DNA of 64,000 nt. Source: Thiotrichaceae bacterium (GTDB lineage: Bacteria > Pseudomonadota > Gammaproteobacteria > Beggiatoales > Beggiatoaceae). A program made the position numbers and the translations under genes. Of the stretch, positions 44,781-53,278 are shown piece by piece. A model generated the notes under the pieces. That model did no database searches. It was not told where the DNA came from and worked only from the letters and a program-made list of their open reading frames with translations. Each line of letters opens with the position of its first letter. Within the stretch, counting starts at the first letter, position 1. Location of the stretch: NCBI GenBank assembly GCA_028688145.1, contig JAQTYU010000012.1, forward strand, positions 1 to 64,000. Direction: 5' to 3'.

Positions 44781-45275
44781 ATGAAATACTTACTCATGCT
44801 CAGTTGTTTATTATTGGGATTTGCAGCACCGAGTTTTGCAGAAACACCCGCCAGCTTTGAACTCGCCCAAAGTGTGATTAAAATTCCTTTGGCACAAGGG
44901 GTTTCCTTCAAAGATGCCGCTGAATCTTTGACCCTGAAAGCCAATAGTTTGAATTTAAAATTAGTGGCACATCAGCCGATGTCGGAAGAACTCAAAGCTC
45001 AAGGCGTAAAAGATGCACGACACATTGAAATTTTTCAATTTTGTGATGTTAAAACCGCAAAAGCTTTAGTGGATCATGAAATTTTATTCGCCGCATATTT
45101 GCCTTGTCGCATTGCCTTACTTGAAGACAAACAAGGCAAAGGCTGGCTGTTGATGTTAAATCTCGACATGCTGCTCAAAGCCACCACATTGCCGCCCGAT
45201 TTACACACCCAAGCCCTGAAAGTGCGTGATGCTTTGCAGCAAATCATAGAAGCAGGGGCGAAAGGAGAGTTATAA
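44781..45275 (+). CDS. DUF302 domain protein, secreted form
   Basis: A 164-residue protein with a signal peptide (MKYLLMLSCLLLGFAAPSFA). The mature DUF302 domain reads QGVSFKDAAESLTLKANSLN, then IEIFQFCDVKTAKALVDHE, AAYLPCRIALLEDKQG and HTQALKVRDALQQ. The two cysteines (FQFCD, LPCRI) match those of the cytoplasmic paralogue encoded divergently 202 bases away. The shared region should hold both promoters. A family A repeat lies downstream. Confidence 0.87.
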   Translation: MKYLLMLSCLLLGFAAPSFAETPASFELAQSVIKIPLAQGVSFKDAAESLTLKANSLNLKLVAHQPMSEELKAQGVKDARHIEIFQFCDVKTAKALVDHEILFAAYLPCRIALLEDKQGKGWLLMLNLDMLLKATTLPPDLHTQALKVRDALQQIIEAGAKGEL

Positions 45276-45302
45276 TAGTTGTAGTCCTTAAATCTTTTAA
45301 CT

Positions 45303-45384
45303 GCGCCCCTAAATCCCCTAAAGGGGACTTTAAAGACAATAATCTTTAATGTTTAGCCCCCTTCAGGGGGTTGGGGGCTTCTTT
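45303..45384. repeat. palindromic intergenic repeat, family A
   Basis: Arms CGCCCCTAAATCCCCTAAAG and, inverted, AGCCCCCTTCAGGGGGTTGG flank an AT-rich middle. It lies between the DUF302 gene and rsmH, where mraZ is often found. Confidence 0.8.
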
Positions 45385-45454
45385 CAAACAGTTTTCAACG
45401 CGGGGGCACAATTTGCCACCCGTTTAAACCCACCTCCACTATATATAAGCTGAC

Positions 45455-46396
45455 GTGTTTCCTACCCAATCTTCTAGTCATATCCCTGTTTTACTCAATG
45501 AAGTCCTTGACGCGCTAAACATTCACGCAGAAGGCACTTATTTAGATTGCACCTTTGGACGCGGCGGACACAGTCGCGCAATTTTGCAGCAACTTGGTGA
45601 AAACGGTCGATTATTCGCCCTAGACCAAGACCCCGACGCAGTCGCAGAAGGCAAAATTCTTGCTGCCAGTGACCCGCGTTTTCAAATCATTCATTGTCCT
45701 TTTGACCAACTTGCCAAAGTGCTGAGCGAATACAAATTAACCCGCAGTGTTGACGGCATCTTATTAGATTTAGGCGTATCTTCACCCCAATTAGACAATG
45801 CAGAACGCGGCTTCAGTTTTATGCGCGATGGTGAATTAGACATGCGTATGAATCCCAGCGAAGGTCAAAGCGTTGCCGAATGGTTACAATTTGCCAAAGT
45901 GGAAGACATCGCCCTCGTGATTAAAACTTATGGCGAAGAACGTCATGCCAAACGTTTAGCAAAAGCGATTGTGACGGCGCGTGAAGTAGAGCCATTCACC
46001 CACACCCGCCAGCTTGCGGAAATTGTTGCCGCCGCCCATCCCCAATGGGAAGAAGGCAGACATCCCGCGACCCGTACTTTTCAAGCCTTCCGTATTTTCA
46101 TCAATCGGGAATTAGAACAATTAGCCGAAGTGTTGCCACAAACTTTGGATTTGCTCGCGCCCGAGGGACGTTTAGCGGTGATTAGTTTCCATTCTTTGGA
46201 AGACCGTATCGTAAAACGTTTTATTCGTGATGAAGTGCGTGGCGATAATTATCCCCCAAACTTCCCAGTAACCGTGGACATGTTAAACCCGCAATTGCGC
46301 CAAATTGGCAAAGCGGTGTTTCCGAGCGATGAAGAAGTGTCGCGCAATCCGCGTTCTCGCAGTGCGGTGCTGCGGGTAGCGGAGCGGCTCGCTTAA
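45455..46396 (+). CDS. rsmH: 16S rRNA m4C1402 methyltransferase RsmH (MraW)
   Basis: A 313-residue SAM enzyme that N4-methylates C1402 of 16S rRNA. HIPVLLNEVLDAL, YLDCTFGRGGHSRAIL and DQDPDAV form the SAM site. ILLDLGVSSPQLDNAERGFS and FRIFINRELEQL are family signatures, as is FHSLEDRIVKRF. The start is a GTG at 45455 with no strong ribosome-binding site. ftsL starts directly after its stop. mraZ, which usually precedes it, is absent. Confidence 0.96.
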   Translation: MFPTQSSSHIPVLLNEVLDALNIHAEGTYLDCTFGRGGHSRAILQQLGENGRLFALDQDPDAVAEGKILAASDPRFQIIHCPFDQLAKVLSEYKLTRSVDGILLDLGVSSPQLDNAERGFSFMRDGELDMRMNPSEGQSVAEWLQFAKVEDIALVIKTYGEERHAKRLAKAIVTAREVEPFTHTRQLAEIVAAAHPQWEEGRHPATRTFQAFRIFINRELEQLAEVLPQTLDLLAPEGRLAVISFHSLEDRIVKRFIRDEVRGDNYPPNFPVTVDMLNPQLRQIGKAVFPSDEEVSRNPRSRSAVLRVAERLA

Positions 46397-46669
46397 ATGC
46401 AGTGGCTTTGGAAATCATTGAGTATCGGGCTATTATTTGCCCTATTTTTCTCTGCCCTGAATTTGCTGGAAGTGCGTCACCAAATTCGTCAACAATTCAT
46501 TGAATTGCAAAGCCTGCAACAGCAACGCGACGCGATGAATATCGAATGGGGACAATTGCAATTAGAGCAGAGCACTTGGGTGCAACATCAACGCCTTGAA
46601 AGCACCGCGCAAGGTCGCCTCAACATGCACTATCCCAATTATGGGGAAATGCAGATTCTGAAGCCGTGA
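46397..46669 (+). CDS. ftsL: cell division protein FtsL
   Basis: A 90-residue bitopic membrane protein of the divisome. Residues about 8-28 are the membrane segment (SIGLLFALFFSALNLLEVRH). The rest is a coiled coil (QQFIELQSLQQQRDAMNIEW) ending with the family-like LNMHYPNYGEMQILKP. The sequence is poorly conserved in the family, and the assignment rests on topology and position between rsmH and ftsI. It overlaps ftsI by 4 bases. Confidence 0.9.
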   Translation: MQWLWKSLSIGLLFALFFSALNLLEVRHQIRQQFIELQSLQQQRDAMNIEWGQLQLEQSTWVQHQRLESTAQGRLNMHYPNYGEMQILKP

Positions 46670-48411
46670 AAAAATCCTCTTTACGCCATTTATCTTGGCG
46701 CGCCCGACATCCACGTAATCCGCATTCCCTGCCCCAAAAATTGGATATTTTATGGGCGCGGCGGCATTGGATGCTGGCGTGTTTAGTCTTGATTATTGCG
46801 GTGATTGTGGCGCGGGCGGTGTATTTGCAAGTGATGTATTCCGATTTCTTGCAAGGGCAAGGTTTGGCGCGACATTTACGCACTTTACCCGTGATGGCGC
46901 ATCGCGGCATGTTATTAGACCGACATGGCGAAACTTTAGCAGCAAGCACGCCTGTGGATTCCTTGTGGGTGAATCCTGTGCAATTTGCGAACCTGCGTCC
47001 GCGTTGGGGCGAATTGGCGCAATTATTGGGGATGACGCTTGCCGAAATTGAAAGTTTATTGCAAGGCAGAATGCAGCGGGAGTTTGTGTATATTAAACGC
47101 CATTTGCCTCCGCATTTAGCCAAGGAAATTAAAGCCTTAAATCTGGATGGCGTATTTTTACAACGCGAATATCGCCGCTATTATCCCGCAGGCGAGGCGG
47201 CGGCGCATGTGGTGGGTTTCACCAATGTTGACGACCAAGGCATTGAAGGTTTAGAGCTGGCATTAGAGCCGTATTTGGCGGGAAAATCAGGTTCTAAACA
47301 AGTGATTCAAGACCGCAATGGGCAAATTATCACCGAAGTCGGCAGTGTGAAAATGGCGCAGGTTGGTGAAGATGTGCGCCTCAGTATTGACCAGCATTTG
47401 CAATATATCGCACACCGTGAATTAAAAGCGGCGGTTCAACAAGCCCAAGCCAAGGCGGGCACGGCGGTGTTGCTCGATGTGCACACGGGCGAGGTGTTGG
47501 CAATGGTCAATCAGCCTGGCTATAACCCAAATAATAAAGAAGAGCGGCTGCCCGAGCGTTATCGCAATCGCGCAGTCACCGACGTGTTTGAACCGGGTTC
47601 AACTTTGAAGCCGTTTACCATTGCCGCCGCTTTGGAAAGCAAGCAATATCATGTGAAAAGCACGGTCGATACTTCGCCAGGCACTTTGAACCTAGGCAAA
47701 TATCAGATTCGCGACAGTCGCAATTATGGCGTGATTGATTTAACCACGATTCTGCAAAAGTCGAGCAATGTCGGGGCGAGTAAAATTGCGCTCTCGTTGA
47801 AACCTGAAGTATTGTGGAATATGTTGACGAAAGTCGGTTTCGGGGCGATTACGGGCTGTGGTTTTCCGGGTGAAGCCGATGGTCGATTGCCGCACTTTTT
47901 AGACTGGCACACCGCAGAACATGCGACTTTGTCTTTCGGTTATGGTTTGAACGTGACTGCTTTGCAATTGGCGCGGGCTTATGCCATTTTTGGCAATGAA
48001 GGACGTTTGCCGCCTGTGCGTTTTACTTTACCCAGTGCCAGTGAAACTTTTGCACGAACCTTGGGCACACAGGTGATTCAGCCGCAAACCGCCCAGCAAA
48101 TTTTAAGCATGTTGGAAACCGTGGTGCAAAGTGGCGGCACGGGCACCAAAGCGATGTTAGAAGGTTTTAATGTTGCGGGGAAAACGGGCACGGTGCGTAA
48201 AAATAGCGGCGGGGTGTATAACGAAAATGAATATTTTGCTCTGTTTGCGGGTATAGCACCTGCGTCACAGCCGCGTCTAGTTTTGGTGGTGATTATCGAA
48301 GAGCCTAACACGGGCGCGTATTATGGCGGTGAAGTTGCCGCACCCGTGTTCGCCAAAATTATGCAGGAGTCTTTGCGTTTGTTGAATGTGCCGCCTGACG
48401 CGCCGTTTTAG
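46666..48411 (+). CDS. ftsI: peptidoglycan D,D-transpeptidase FtsI (PBP3)
   Basis: A 581-residue class B penicillin-binding protein that cross-links septal peptidoglycan. A membrane anchor (residues 36-55) is followed by the PBP dimer domain (VMAHRGMLLDRHGETLAAST) and the transpeptidase. Active-site motifs are STLK with Ser312, SSN (LQKSSNVGAS) and KTG (VAGKTGTVRK). The start is a GTG overlapping ftsL. The usual next gene, murE, does not follow; instead there is an inverted repeat and an Rpn nuclease gene on the other strand. Confidence 0.96.
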   Translation: MKKSSLRHLSWRARHPRNPHSLPQKLDILWARRHWMLACLVLIIAVIVARAVYLQVMYSDFLQGQGLARHLRTLPVMAHRGMLLDRHGETLAASTPVDSLWVNPVQFANLRPRWGELAQLLGMTLAEIESLLQGRMQREFVYIKRHLPPHLAKEIKALNLDGVFLQREYRRYYPAGEAAAHVVGFTNVDDQGIEGLELALEPYLAGKSGSKQVIQDRNGQIITEVGSVKMAQVGEDVRLSIDQHLQYIAHRELKAAVQQAQAKAGTAVLLDVHTGEVLAMVNQPGYNPNNKEERLPERYRNRAVTDVFEPGSTLKPFTIAAALESKQYHVKSTVDTSPGTLNLGKYQIRDSRNYGVIDLTTILQKSSNVGASKIALSLKPEVLWNMLTKVGFGAITGCGFPGEADGRLPHFLDWHTAEHATLSFGYGLNVTALQLARAYAIFGNEGRLPPVRFTLPSASETFARTLGTQVIQPQTAQQILSMLETVVQSGGTGTKAMLEGFNVAGKTGTVRKNSGGVYNENEYFALFAGIAPASQPRLVLVVIIEEPNTGAYYGGEVAAPVFAKIMQESLRLLNVPPDAPF

Positions 48412-48415
48412 GGGG

Positions 48416-48541
48416 TTGTCAGAATCAGGATTTGCTGGATTATCCGAATTAAACAGGATGAACTCCCAGTAATGGAGGAATTTGAGCTTATTTCTTTAAT
48501 TCTGAAAATTTGGGTAATTCTGTAAATCCTGATTCTGACAA
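48416..48541. repeat. inverted repeat, family D
   Basis: TTGTCAGAATCAGGATTTGC at one end is matched inverted by AAATCCTGATTCTGACAA at the other, with about 85 bases between. It starts 5 bases after the ftsI stop, exactly where the dcw cluster breaks off. Confidence 0.8.
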
Positions 48542-48563
48542 AAAAATCCCACGCGGGCTATTT

Positions 48564-49376
48564 TCACTCTTTTGAATCAAACAGATTTCTGTGAATTCCT
48601 GTTACCTGCTCTATGAGTTCTACCGCTAAACCTTGTGCGAGCATGTTCTTTGCTATTTCTAAACGCTCTACTTTGCGCCTTTTTTCAATCCCAGAAGAAA
48701 ATCCTTCGTCCTTTGCTTTTCTGAAAGCTTCTTCTTGCGAATATTCATCTTTCATGCGGGCGCGGTCTTGCGGGGTTAAACCGTCGGTTTTGATTAAATC
48801 CACCACTTTTAAAACCTCGGTTTTGTGATAATTCGTTTCATCAACTTGTTCGTCTAAACTGTCTTGAATCAGTTTTAGCCATTCTTGGTAAGGTTCAGGC
48901 GTGTTTGCAGTGACGTGTTTTGGGGAAAGATACAGCACACGGTGATGAATTTTATTGAGTTTTTCATGCGTGAGTAGATTTATTGGGTCAAAGTTGATTT
49001 CTGCCATCGCGCAATCTTCGCTTGTGCCTGAAGTGGAAACAACGATAGTGAAAACTGTGAGCGCGGGTTTGTAATTTTTGGAGGTATCGACTTGTTCTAA
49101 AATGGCGGCGCAGTGATAGTGCAGAAAACGTTCGTAATAATCTTCATAGCGGCGGTGTTGAATATCGACAATGACGCGGTTTTCTATATCTTCTGCGTAC
49201 AAATCAAAACGTGAATCGACATTGCCAATCGGTGGGTCAAATTTCTTTTCGGTTTGAACTTTGTCTATTTTCAGGTCGATGCCGAGAAAATCTTTTGTAA
49301 AGGCTTTGAACACTTCAACATCGCAAAAGGCTTTTTTGAAGATGACTTCGTAACATAAGGAGGCGACTTTTTGCAT
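48564..49376 (-). CDS. Rpn-family nuclease (PD-(D/E)XK transposase-like)
   Basis: A 270-residue protein of the Rpn/PD-(D/E)XK transposase-like family. The start is MQKVASLCYEVIFKKAFCD. The nuclease core is RFDLYAEDIENRVIVDIQ, with the acidic pair and VDIQ as the D/E-x-Q motif, and HRRYEDYYERFLHYHCAAIL after it. The C-terminal KRRKVERLEIAKNMLAQGLA and the final IEQVTGI helix pair are typical. RpnA of Escherichia coli is a DNA endonuclease promoting recombination. I chose the ATG at 49376 with AGGAAA before it. It is likely a mobile accessory gene. Confidence 0.85.
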   Translation of the reverse strand: MQKVASLCYEVIFKKAFCDVEVFKAFTKDFLGIDLKIDKVQTEKKFDPPIGNVDSRFDLYAEDIENRVIVDIQHRRYEDYYERFLHYHCAAILEQVDTSKNYKPALTVFTIVVSTSGTSEDCAMAEINFDPINLLTHEKLNKIHHRVLYLSPKHVTANTPEPYQEWLKLIQDSLDEQVDETNYHKTEVLKVVDLIKTDGLTPQDRARMKDEYSQEEAFRKAKDEGFSSGIEKRRKVERLEIAKNMLAQGLAVELIEQVTGIHRNLFDSKE

Positions 49377-49784
49377 GGGGTTTCCTGTGGAAGGACAGCG
49401 AAATGTGGATAATGTCAAACAATCATGCTTGTTTTCGCTCTTCTTCAGATTTAACCAATAATGCAGACATCCATATCCTATCTTCCACAATTTGTTCTAT
49501 AACTTCGCGAGAAAGTTTCAGATTTACACAAGCACGATACCAGACATGCTATCGCTTGTAATAAATATGCATCTCAAATATCTTTACGAGCACTTGCTTA
49601 TGTCGCTTGTGATAAATATGCTCTTTAAGTATCCCTGTTCGTAAAGACCGTAAGTAGCTAGCGCAATACCCTTAAACAAAGAGAGACTAAATCTACATTT
49701 AGCTGTTTAGTATTACCCAGAATGCTTAATTATTTAATTTTACTCATTTATTTCGCCATAATCAGATTTTTATAAGGCATCATT
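49377..49784. other. intergenic region with traces of an older gene
   Basis: On the minus strand, about 49425-49530 reads LKLSREVIEQIVEDRIWMSA and then LLVKSEEERKQA before a stop, with no start codon in frame; it may be the tail of a lost gene. From about 49530 to 49635 a short direct repeat recurs (CTTGTAATAAATATGC and CTTGTGATAAATATGC). Nothing else is seen. Confidence 0.4.
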
Positions 49785-51068
49785 ATGCGTATTTTTCTCA
49801 CGGGTGCGAGTGGTTTTCTGGGACAACATTTAATGACCGCACTACTGAGTGCGCAACATGAAGTGATTGCCTGTACTCGAAAGCCCACGCGCTGGCAAGC
49901 ACAATACCCACAAGTACAATGGCTTGCGTGCGATTACACACAAGATCATCAAGCTAGTGTGTGGTTACCTCGTTTAGTGGGGGTTGATGTCATTATTAAT
50001 GCCGTTGGCATTATTCAAGAAACGACTCAGCAGCCTTTTGATGCACTCCACGCACAGGCACCGATTGCCCTCTTTCAAGCAGCGGAACAATTAGGGATTC
50101 GACGCGTATTACAAATTTCTGCATTAGGGGCTGAAACCAATACGCAGACTGCGTATCAACGCAGTAAACAAGTTGCTGATAACGCATTATGGCAATTAGA
50201 CCTAGACCCTATCATTGTTTACCCTTCGATTGTCATCGGGCGCGGGGGCGGAAGTACTTGTCTATTCAGTGCCTTAGCCGCATTACCGATTATCCCGTTA
50301 ATAGGCGATGGACAACAACGTTTGCAACCGATTCATGTTAATGATTTAACTATTTGTATCGTCGGCTTAATCAATCACTGGTCAGGTCGACAACGCTTGG
50401 CTTTGGTGGGATGTGAAGAACTGCGCTTTGTCGAATTATTGTGCTTATTACGGCAATGGCTACAACTTTCGCCTGCTCCTACATTTTCTTTACCACTCGC
50501 CCTTGTTTATCCCTTTGCGAAAATGAACAATCTTTTAAAAATTGGGGCATTAGACAGTGATACTTTGACCATGTTACAGCAGGGAAATTATGCGAATGTA
50601 CAAGCTTTAATTGATGCCACAGGTCACACCCCGCGCCCACTCGCTCAAGCACTGGCAACCCAACCCGCAGTGACTGGCGACCGTTGGCAAGCCCGTTTAT
50701 GGTTTTTACGCCCTTTATTGCGTTTTAGTCTTGCGTTCTTGTGGATATGGACGGGCATTGTTTCTGCATTCTTATATCCAATAGCAGACAGTTATGCTTT
50801 GTTAGCAGCGACAGGAATCACTGGGGGATTATTTGCCCCTGTCGCGTTATATGGAGCGGCGGGCTTGGATTTCGTGCTGGGGATTGCAACTTTATTTGCT
50901 TATCGACTGCGCTGGGTGGTGGCAGCACAATGTGCTTTGATGGGGGGATATACTCTATTAATCAGTTATGGATTGAGTGAGTTATGGTTACATCCCTTTG
51001 GGGCCATTAGCAAAAATTTGCCGTTGTTAGTTGCCACGCTGATAATGTTAGTGTTAGAAGAGCGTTAA
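49785..51068 (+). CDS. SDR-family oxidoreductase fused to a DoxX-like membrane domain
   Basis: A 427-residue protein. Residues 1-270 form an atypical short-chain dehydrogenase/epimerase domain with the NAD(P) motif FLTGASGFLGQHL and the late segment YQRSKQVADNAL, which holds a YxxxK-like pair. Residues about 295-427 are a DoxX-like domain with four hydrophobic segments (LRFSLAFLWIWTGIVSAFLY, ... LLVATLIMLVLEE). The same fusion is known in other proteobacteria, with substrate unknown. The DUF2269 gene starts 6 bases after its stop and surely shares the transcript. Regulation is not visible. Confidence 0.85.
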   Translation: MRIFLTGASGFLGQHLMTALLSAQHEVIACTRKPTRWQAQYPQVQWLACDYTQDHQASVWLPRLVGVDVIINAVGIIQETTQQPFDALHAQAPIALFQAAEQLGIRRVLQISALGAETNTQTAYQRSKQVADNALWQLDLDPIIVYPSIVIGRGGGSTCLFSALAALPIIPLIGDGQQRLQPIHVNDLTICIVGLINHWSGRQRLALVGCEELRFVELLCLLRQWLQLSPAPTFSLPLALVYPFAKMNNLLKIGALDSDTLTMLQQGNYANVQALIDATGHTPRPLAQALATQPAVTGDRWQARLWFLRPLLRFSLAFLWIWTGIVSAFLYPIADSYALLAATGITGGLFAPVALYGAAGLDFVLGIATLFAYRLRWVVAAQCALMGGYTLLISYGLSELWLHPFGAISKNLPLLVATLIMLVLEER

Positions 51069-51074
51069 AACCTC

Positions 51075-51542
51075 ATGAATACTTATTTATTATTAAAAAC
51101 GCTGCATATCCTGAGTGCAACCTTATTATTCGGCACAGGTTTGGGAAGTGCTTATTATTTATGGCGCGCCCATTTAAGCGGTCATATTGAAAGCATTGCG
51201 CTGACTGCCCGTCATGTGGTCTTTGCAGATTGGTTGTTTACAGCAACTACTGTGATTGCGCAACCGTTAACAGGTTTTTTAATGGTTTGGTATGCAGGCT
51301 ACTCTTTAAGCTTTCTTTGGATATGGCTGAGCTTGGCATTATATGTAGTTGCAGGCATCTGCTGGTTGCCTGTGGTATGGATACAAATTCGTGTCCAACG
51401 TTTAGCCAGCACCGCATGGCAGAATAAGACAGAATTACCCGCAGAATATTACCGTTTAATGTGGTTATGGTTTAGCTTAGGGATTCCTGCATTTATCAGC
51501 ATGGTGGGTGTATTTTTTTTAATGGTGTTTAAACCGCTCTAA
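51075..51542 (+). CDS. DUF2269 family integral membrane protein
   Basis: A 155-residue protein with four membrane segments: about residues 5-28 (LKTLHILSATLLFGTGLGSA), 45-70, 80-103 (LWIWLSLALYVVAGICWLPV) and 130-152. The start LLLKTLHILSATLLFGTG is the DUF2269 hallmark. Function is unknown. Its place right after the SDR-DoxX gene suggests that the two form one membrane unit. Confidence 0.85.
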   Translation: MNTYLLLKTLHILSATLLFGTGLGSAYYLWRAHLSGHIESIALTARHVVFADWLFTATTVIAQPLTGFLMVWYAGYSLSFLWIWLSLALYVVAGICWLPVVWIQIRVQRLASTAWQNKTELPAEYYRLMWLWFSLGIPAFISMVGVFFLMVFKPL

Positions 51543-51590
51543 TTCTCTAACTTAATCTGAGTACGACGAGAAGTTTCTAAAGGTTTTATC

Positions 51591-51620
51591 TCATTCCCAA
51601 ATAGAGTTTGGGAACAAGAA
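51591..51620. repeat. short family C hairpin
   Basis: CATTCCCAAATAGAGTTTGGGAACAAGAA has inverted TTCCCAAA/TTTGGGAA arms and the AACAAGAA flank seen at 27014-27023. Confidence 0.6.
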
Positions 51621-51674
51621 ACCACGGCGAAAGCAAAACAATCGGATTCATAATTTATGAACCCGATTGCTTAA

Positions 51675-52265
51675 TCAAAGCTTATTATCCCGTGGGATAT
51701 TAAATGTGCCTGTGAATGTCTTCGGGCTTGATCCTTCTTTATCGACGTTAATAACGAAGACACCACCCAGACTATATTCATACGTTCCTGCATTCAGACC
51801 GTAGACAGGAAGAGGGATGATTTTTTCAAACTGGGGGGCATTTGCTGTACAAGAATATTCTGGTGGTTTGTTATCGTTTTGAGCATACATCACCACCTCA
51901 AAACGCTTAGCTTTCATGCGTTGAGCAATTCGTCCCAAGTAAGTACAACCATCAGTGAAGAAACCATTAACTTTTAGAAAAACCTGAAATGGAAAAGTGT
52001 CTGTCACCACTGTTTGCACCGTATCTACATAGGGTCCACCCAAAGGTATTTTAACATCCACTAAACGCCAGTCCCCTTGTTCCGTCAATGACAACTTCAC
52101 ATCCTGAAATTTTCCGCTTTGGTCTGCGGTATCAATACGCGGAATAGTGAGAGTTCCATTTTGATAAGTCGGATATTCGTCTGCTGGAATGTCTTCTCCA
52201 AAGACGGGATTAAACGCTAGCGGAATAAACAGGGCAGGTAATAAAGCAAGCTTCGCTAAATTCAT
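51675..52265 (-). CDS. secreted beta-rich protein of unknown function
   Basis: A 196-residue protein with a signal peptide (MNLAKLALLPALFIPLAFNP, cut near VFGEDI). The rest is predicted mostly beta strands: QNGTLTIPRIDTADQSGKFQ, KLSLTEQGDWRLVDVKIPLG, then YEYSLGGVFVINV. Two cysteines (DGCTYLG, YSCTANA) may bridge. I recognise no family. It is alone, downstream of but 105 bases from the PlcP-like gene on the same strand. Confidence 0.7.
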   Translation of the reverse strand: MNLAKLALLPALFIPLAFNPVFGEDIPADEYPTYQNGTLTIPRIDTADQSGKFQDVKLSLTEQGDWRLVDVKIPLGGPYVDTVQTVVTDTFPFQVFLKVNGFFTDGCTYLGRIAQRMKAKRFEVVMYAQNDNKPPEYSCTANAPQFEKIIPLPVYGLNAGTYEYSLGGVFVINVDKEGSSPKTFTGTFNIPRDNKL

Positions 52266-52370
52266 ATTGTTCTATACGCCTATATTGTGCAATGGTTAAT
52301 TAAGCCATTATATATTACACATAAAAATAGTAAATGAATTTAAGAAGAGCTCTTCATTAGCTTGATTAGA

Positions 52371-53174
52371 CTAGACTTTCTCTACTTCTTCTGCACGAAC
52401 AGGGACAGTTTGGTGTACAGGATGGTGCATGAGTTCTGTCCAATGCAGAATCCGCAATTGCCCATCCCAACTTTCGACCAAAGCCGTACAGTTTTCAACC
52501 CAATCACCACCATTGGCATAAGTAATATCCTGAATTTCTATAATTTCAGGTTTATGAATATGCCCACAAATCACCCCATCTACGTTCTGTTTACGGGCTT
52601 CTTGCACCACTGCATGTTCAAAGGCACTGATGAAATTCACCGCATTTTTGACTTTATGTTTCAAATACGCTGAAAGTGACCAATAAGAATAACCAAGCTT
52701 TTTACGCAAGATATTATAAAAATGGTTTATAAAAATAGTAAAATCATAGGCATGGTCGCCTAATAAGGCTAACCATTTCGCACAGCGAATCACGCTATCA
52801 AATTGATCACCATGCAGCATTAAAAATTTTCGCCCGTCAATCATCGTATGAATCGCCTCATTGACAATACTAATACCGCCCATTGAAATCGGTGCGTAGT
52901 CTCGCAAGGCTTCATCGTGATTACCGGGAATATAAAAGATTTTTGTGCCTTTACGGGCTTTTCTCAGAATTTTTTGAACAATGTCATTATGTTGTTGCGT
53001 CCAATACCAAGATTTCTTTAAACGCCAACAATCGAGAATATCACCCACTAAATACAAATATTCAGACTCATTGTTTTTTAGAAAATCTAACAATAAATCA
53101 GCCTTGCAACCGCGTGTTCCAAGGTGAACATCCGAAATCCAAATAGCGCGATGATGTTTAATAGAAACCGTCAT
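52371..53174 (-). CDS. PlcP-like metallophosphatase (COG2908 group)
   Basis: A 267-residue calcineurin-type phosphoesterase. The two-metal site is complete: SDVHLGTRG (D, H), VGDILDCWR (D), PGNHDEALR (N, H), MLHGDQFD (H) and CGHIHKPE (H, H). The family is often annotated as UDP-2,3-diacylglucosamine hydrolase (LpxH-like), but the YWSLSAYLKHKVKNAVNFIS and GGDWVENCTALVES segments match the subgroup that includes the phospholipase PlcP, which frees diacylglycerol from phosphatidylcholine and related lipids under phosphate starvation. It follows btaA-btaB on the same strand (105-base gap), which favours the PlcP reading. A palindrome lies before its start. Confidence 0.75.
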   Translation of the reverse strand: MTVSIKHHRAIWISDVHLGTRGCKADLLLDFLKNNESEYLYLVGDILDCWRLKKSWYWTQQHNDIVQKILRKARKGTKIFYIPGNHDEALRDYAPISMGGISIVNEAIHTMIDGRKFLMLHGDQFDSVIRCAKWLALLGDHAYDFTIFINHFYNILRKKLGYSYWSLSAYLKHKVKNAVNFISAFEHAVVQEARKQNVDGVICGHIHKPEIIEIQDITYANGGDWVENCTALVESWDGQLRILHWTELMHHPVHQTVPVRAEEVEKV

Positions 53175-53192
53175 AATATCTTTATCTGGAGT

Positions 53193-53209
53193 GTGTCATT
53201 TACTGACAC
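53193..53209 (-). promoter_or_regulatory. palindrome before the PlcP-like gene
   Basis: GTGTCATTTACTGACAC is a perfect 6-5-6 inverted repeat 18 bases upstream of the ATG. It may be an operator or a leader hairpin. No clear Pho box was seen in this gap. Confidence 0.4.
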
Positions 53210-53278
53210 GAGTGAGTGCTAAGAATAAGCCAAATCAATAAGCTTCATAGTGGCAAAGATTAATGACAAAAAGATGAC

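Noticed and set aside
841..45384. Possible CRISPR arrays because of recurring palindromes
   Set aside because: Copies are scattered singly, have no regular spacers and no cas genes are present.
52371..53174. Firm LpxH (lipid A) assignment
   Set aside because: The btaAB neighbourhood and subgroup segments favour PlcP, although the reaction cannot be settled from sequence alone.
53230..53275. Second Pho box before the PlcP-like gene (TTGTCATTAATCTTTGCC on the minus strand)
   Set aside because: Only the first half resembles CTGTCAT; the second half has too few matches.
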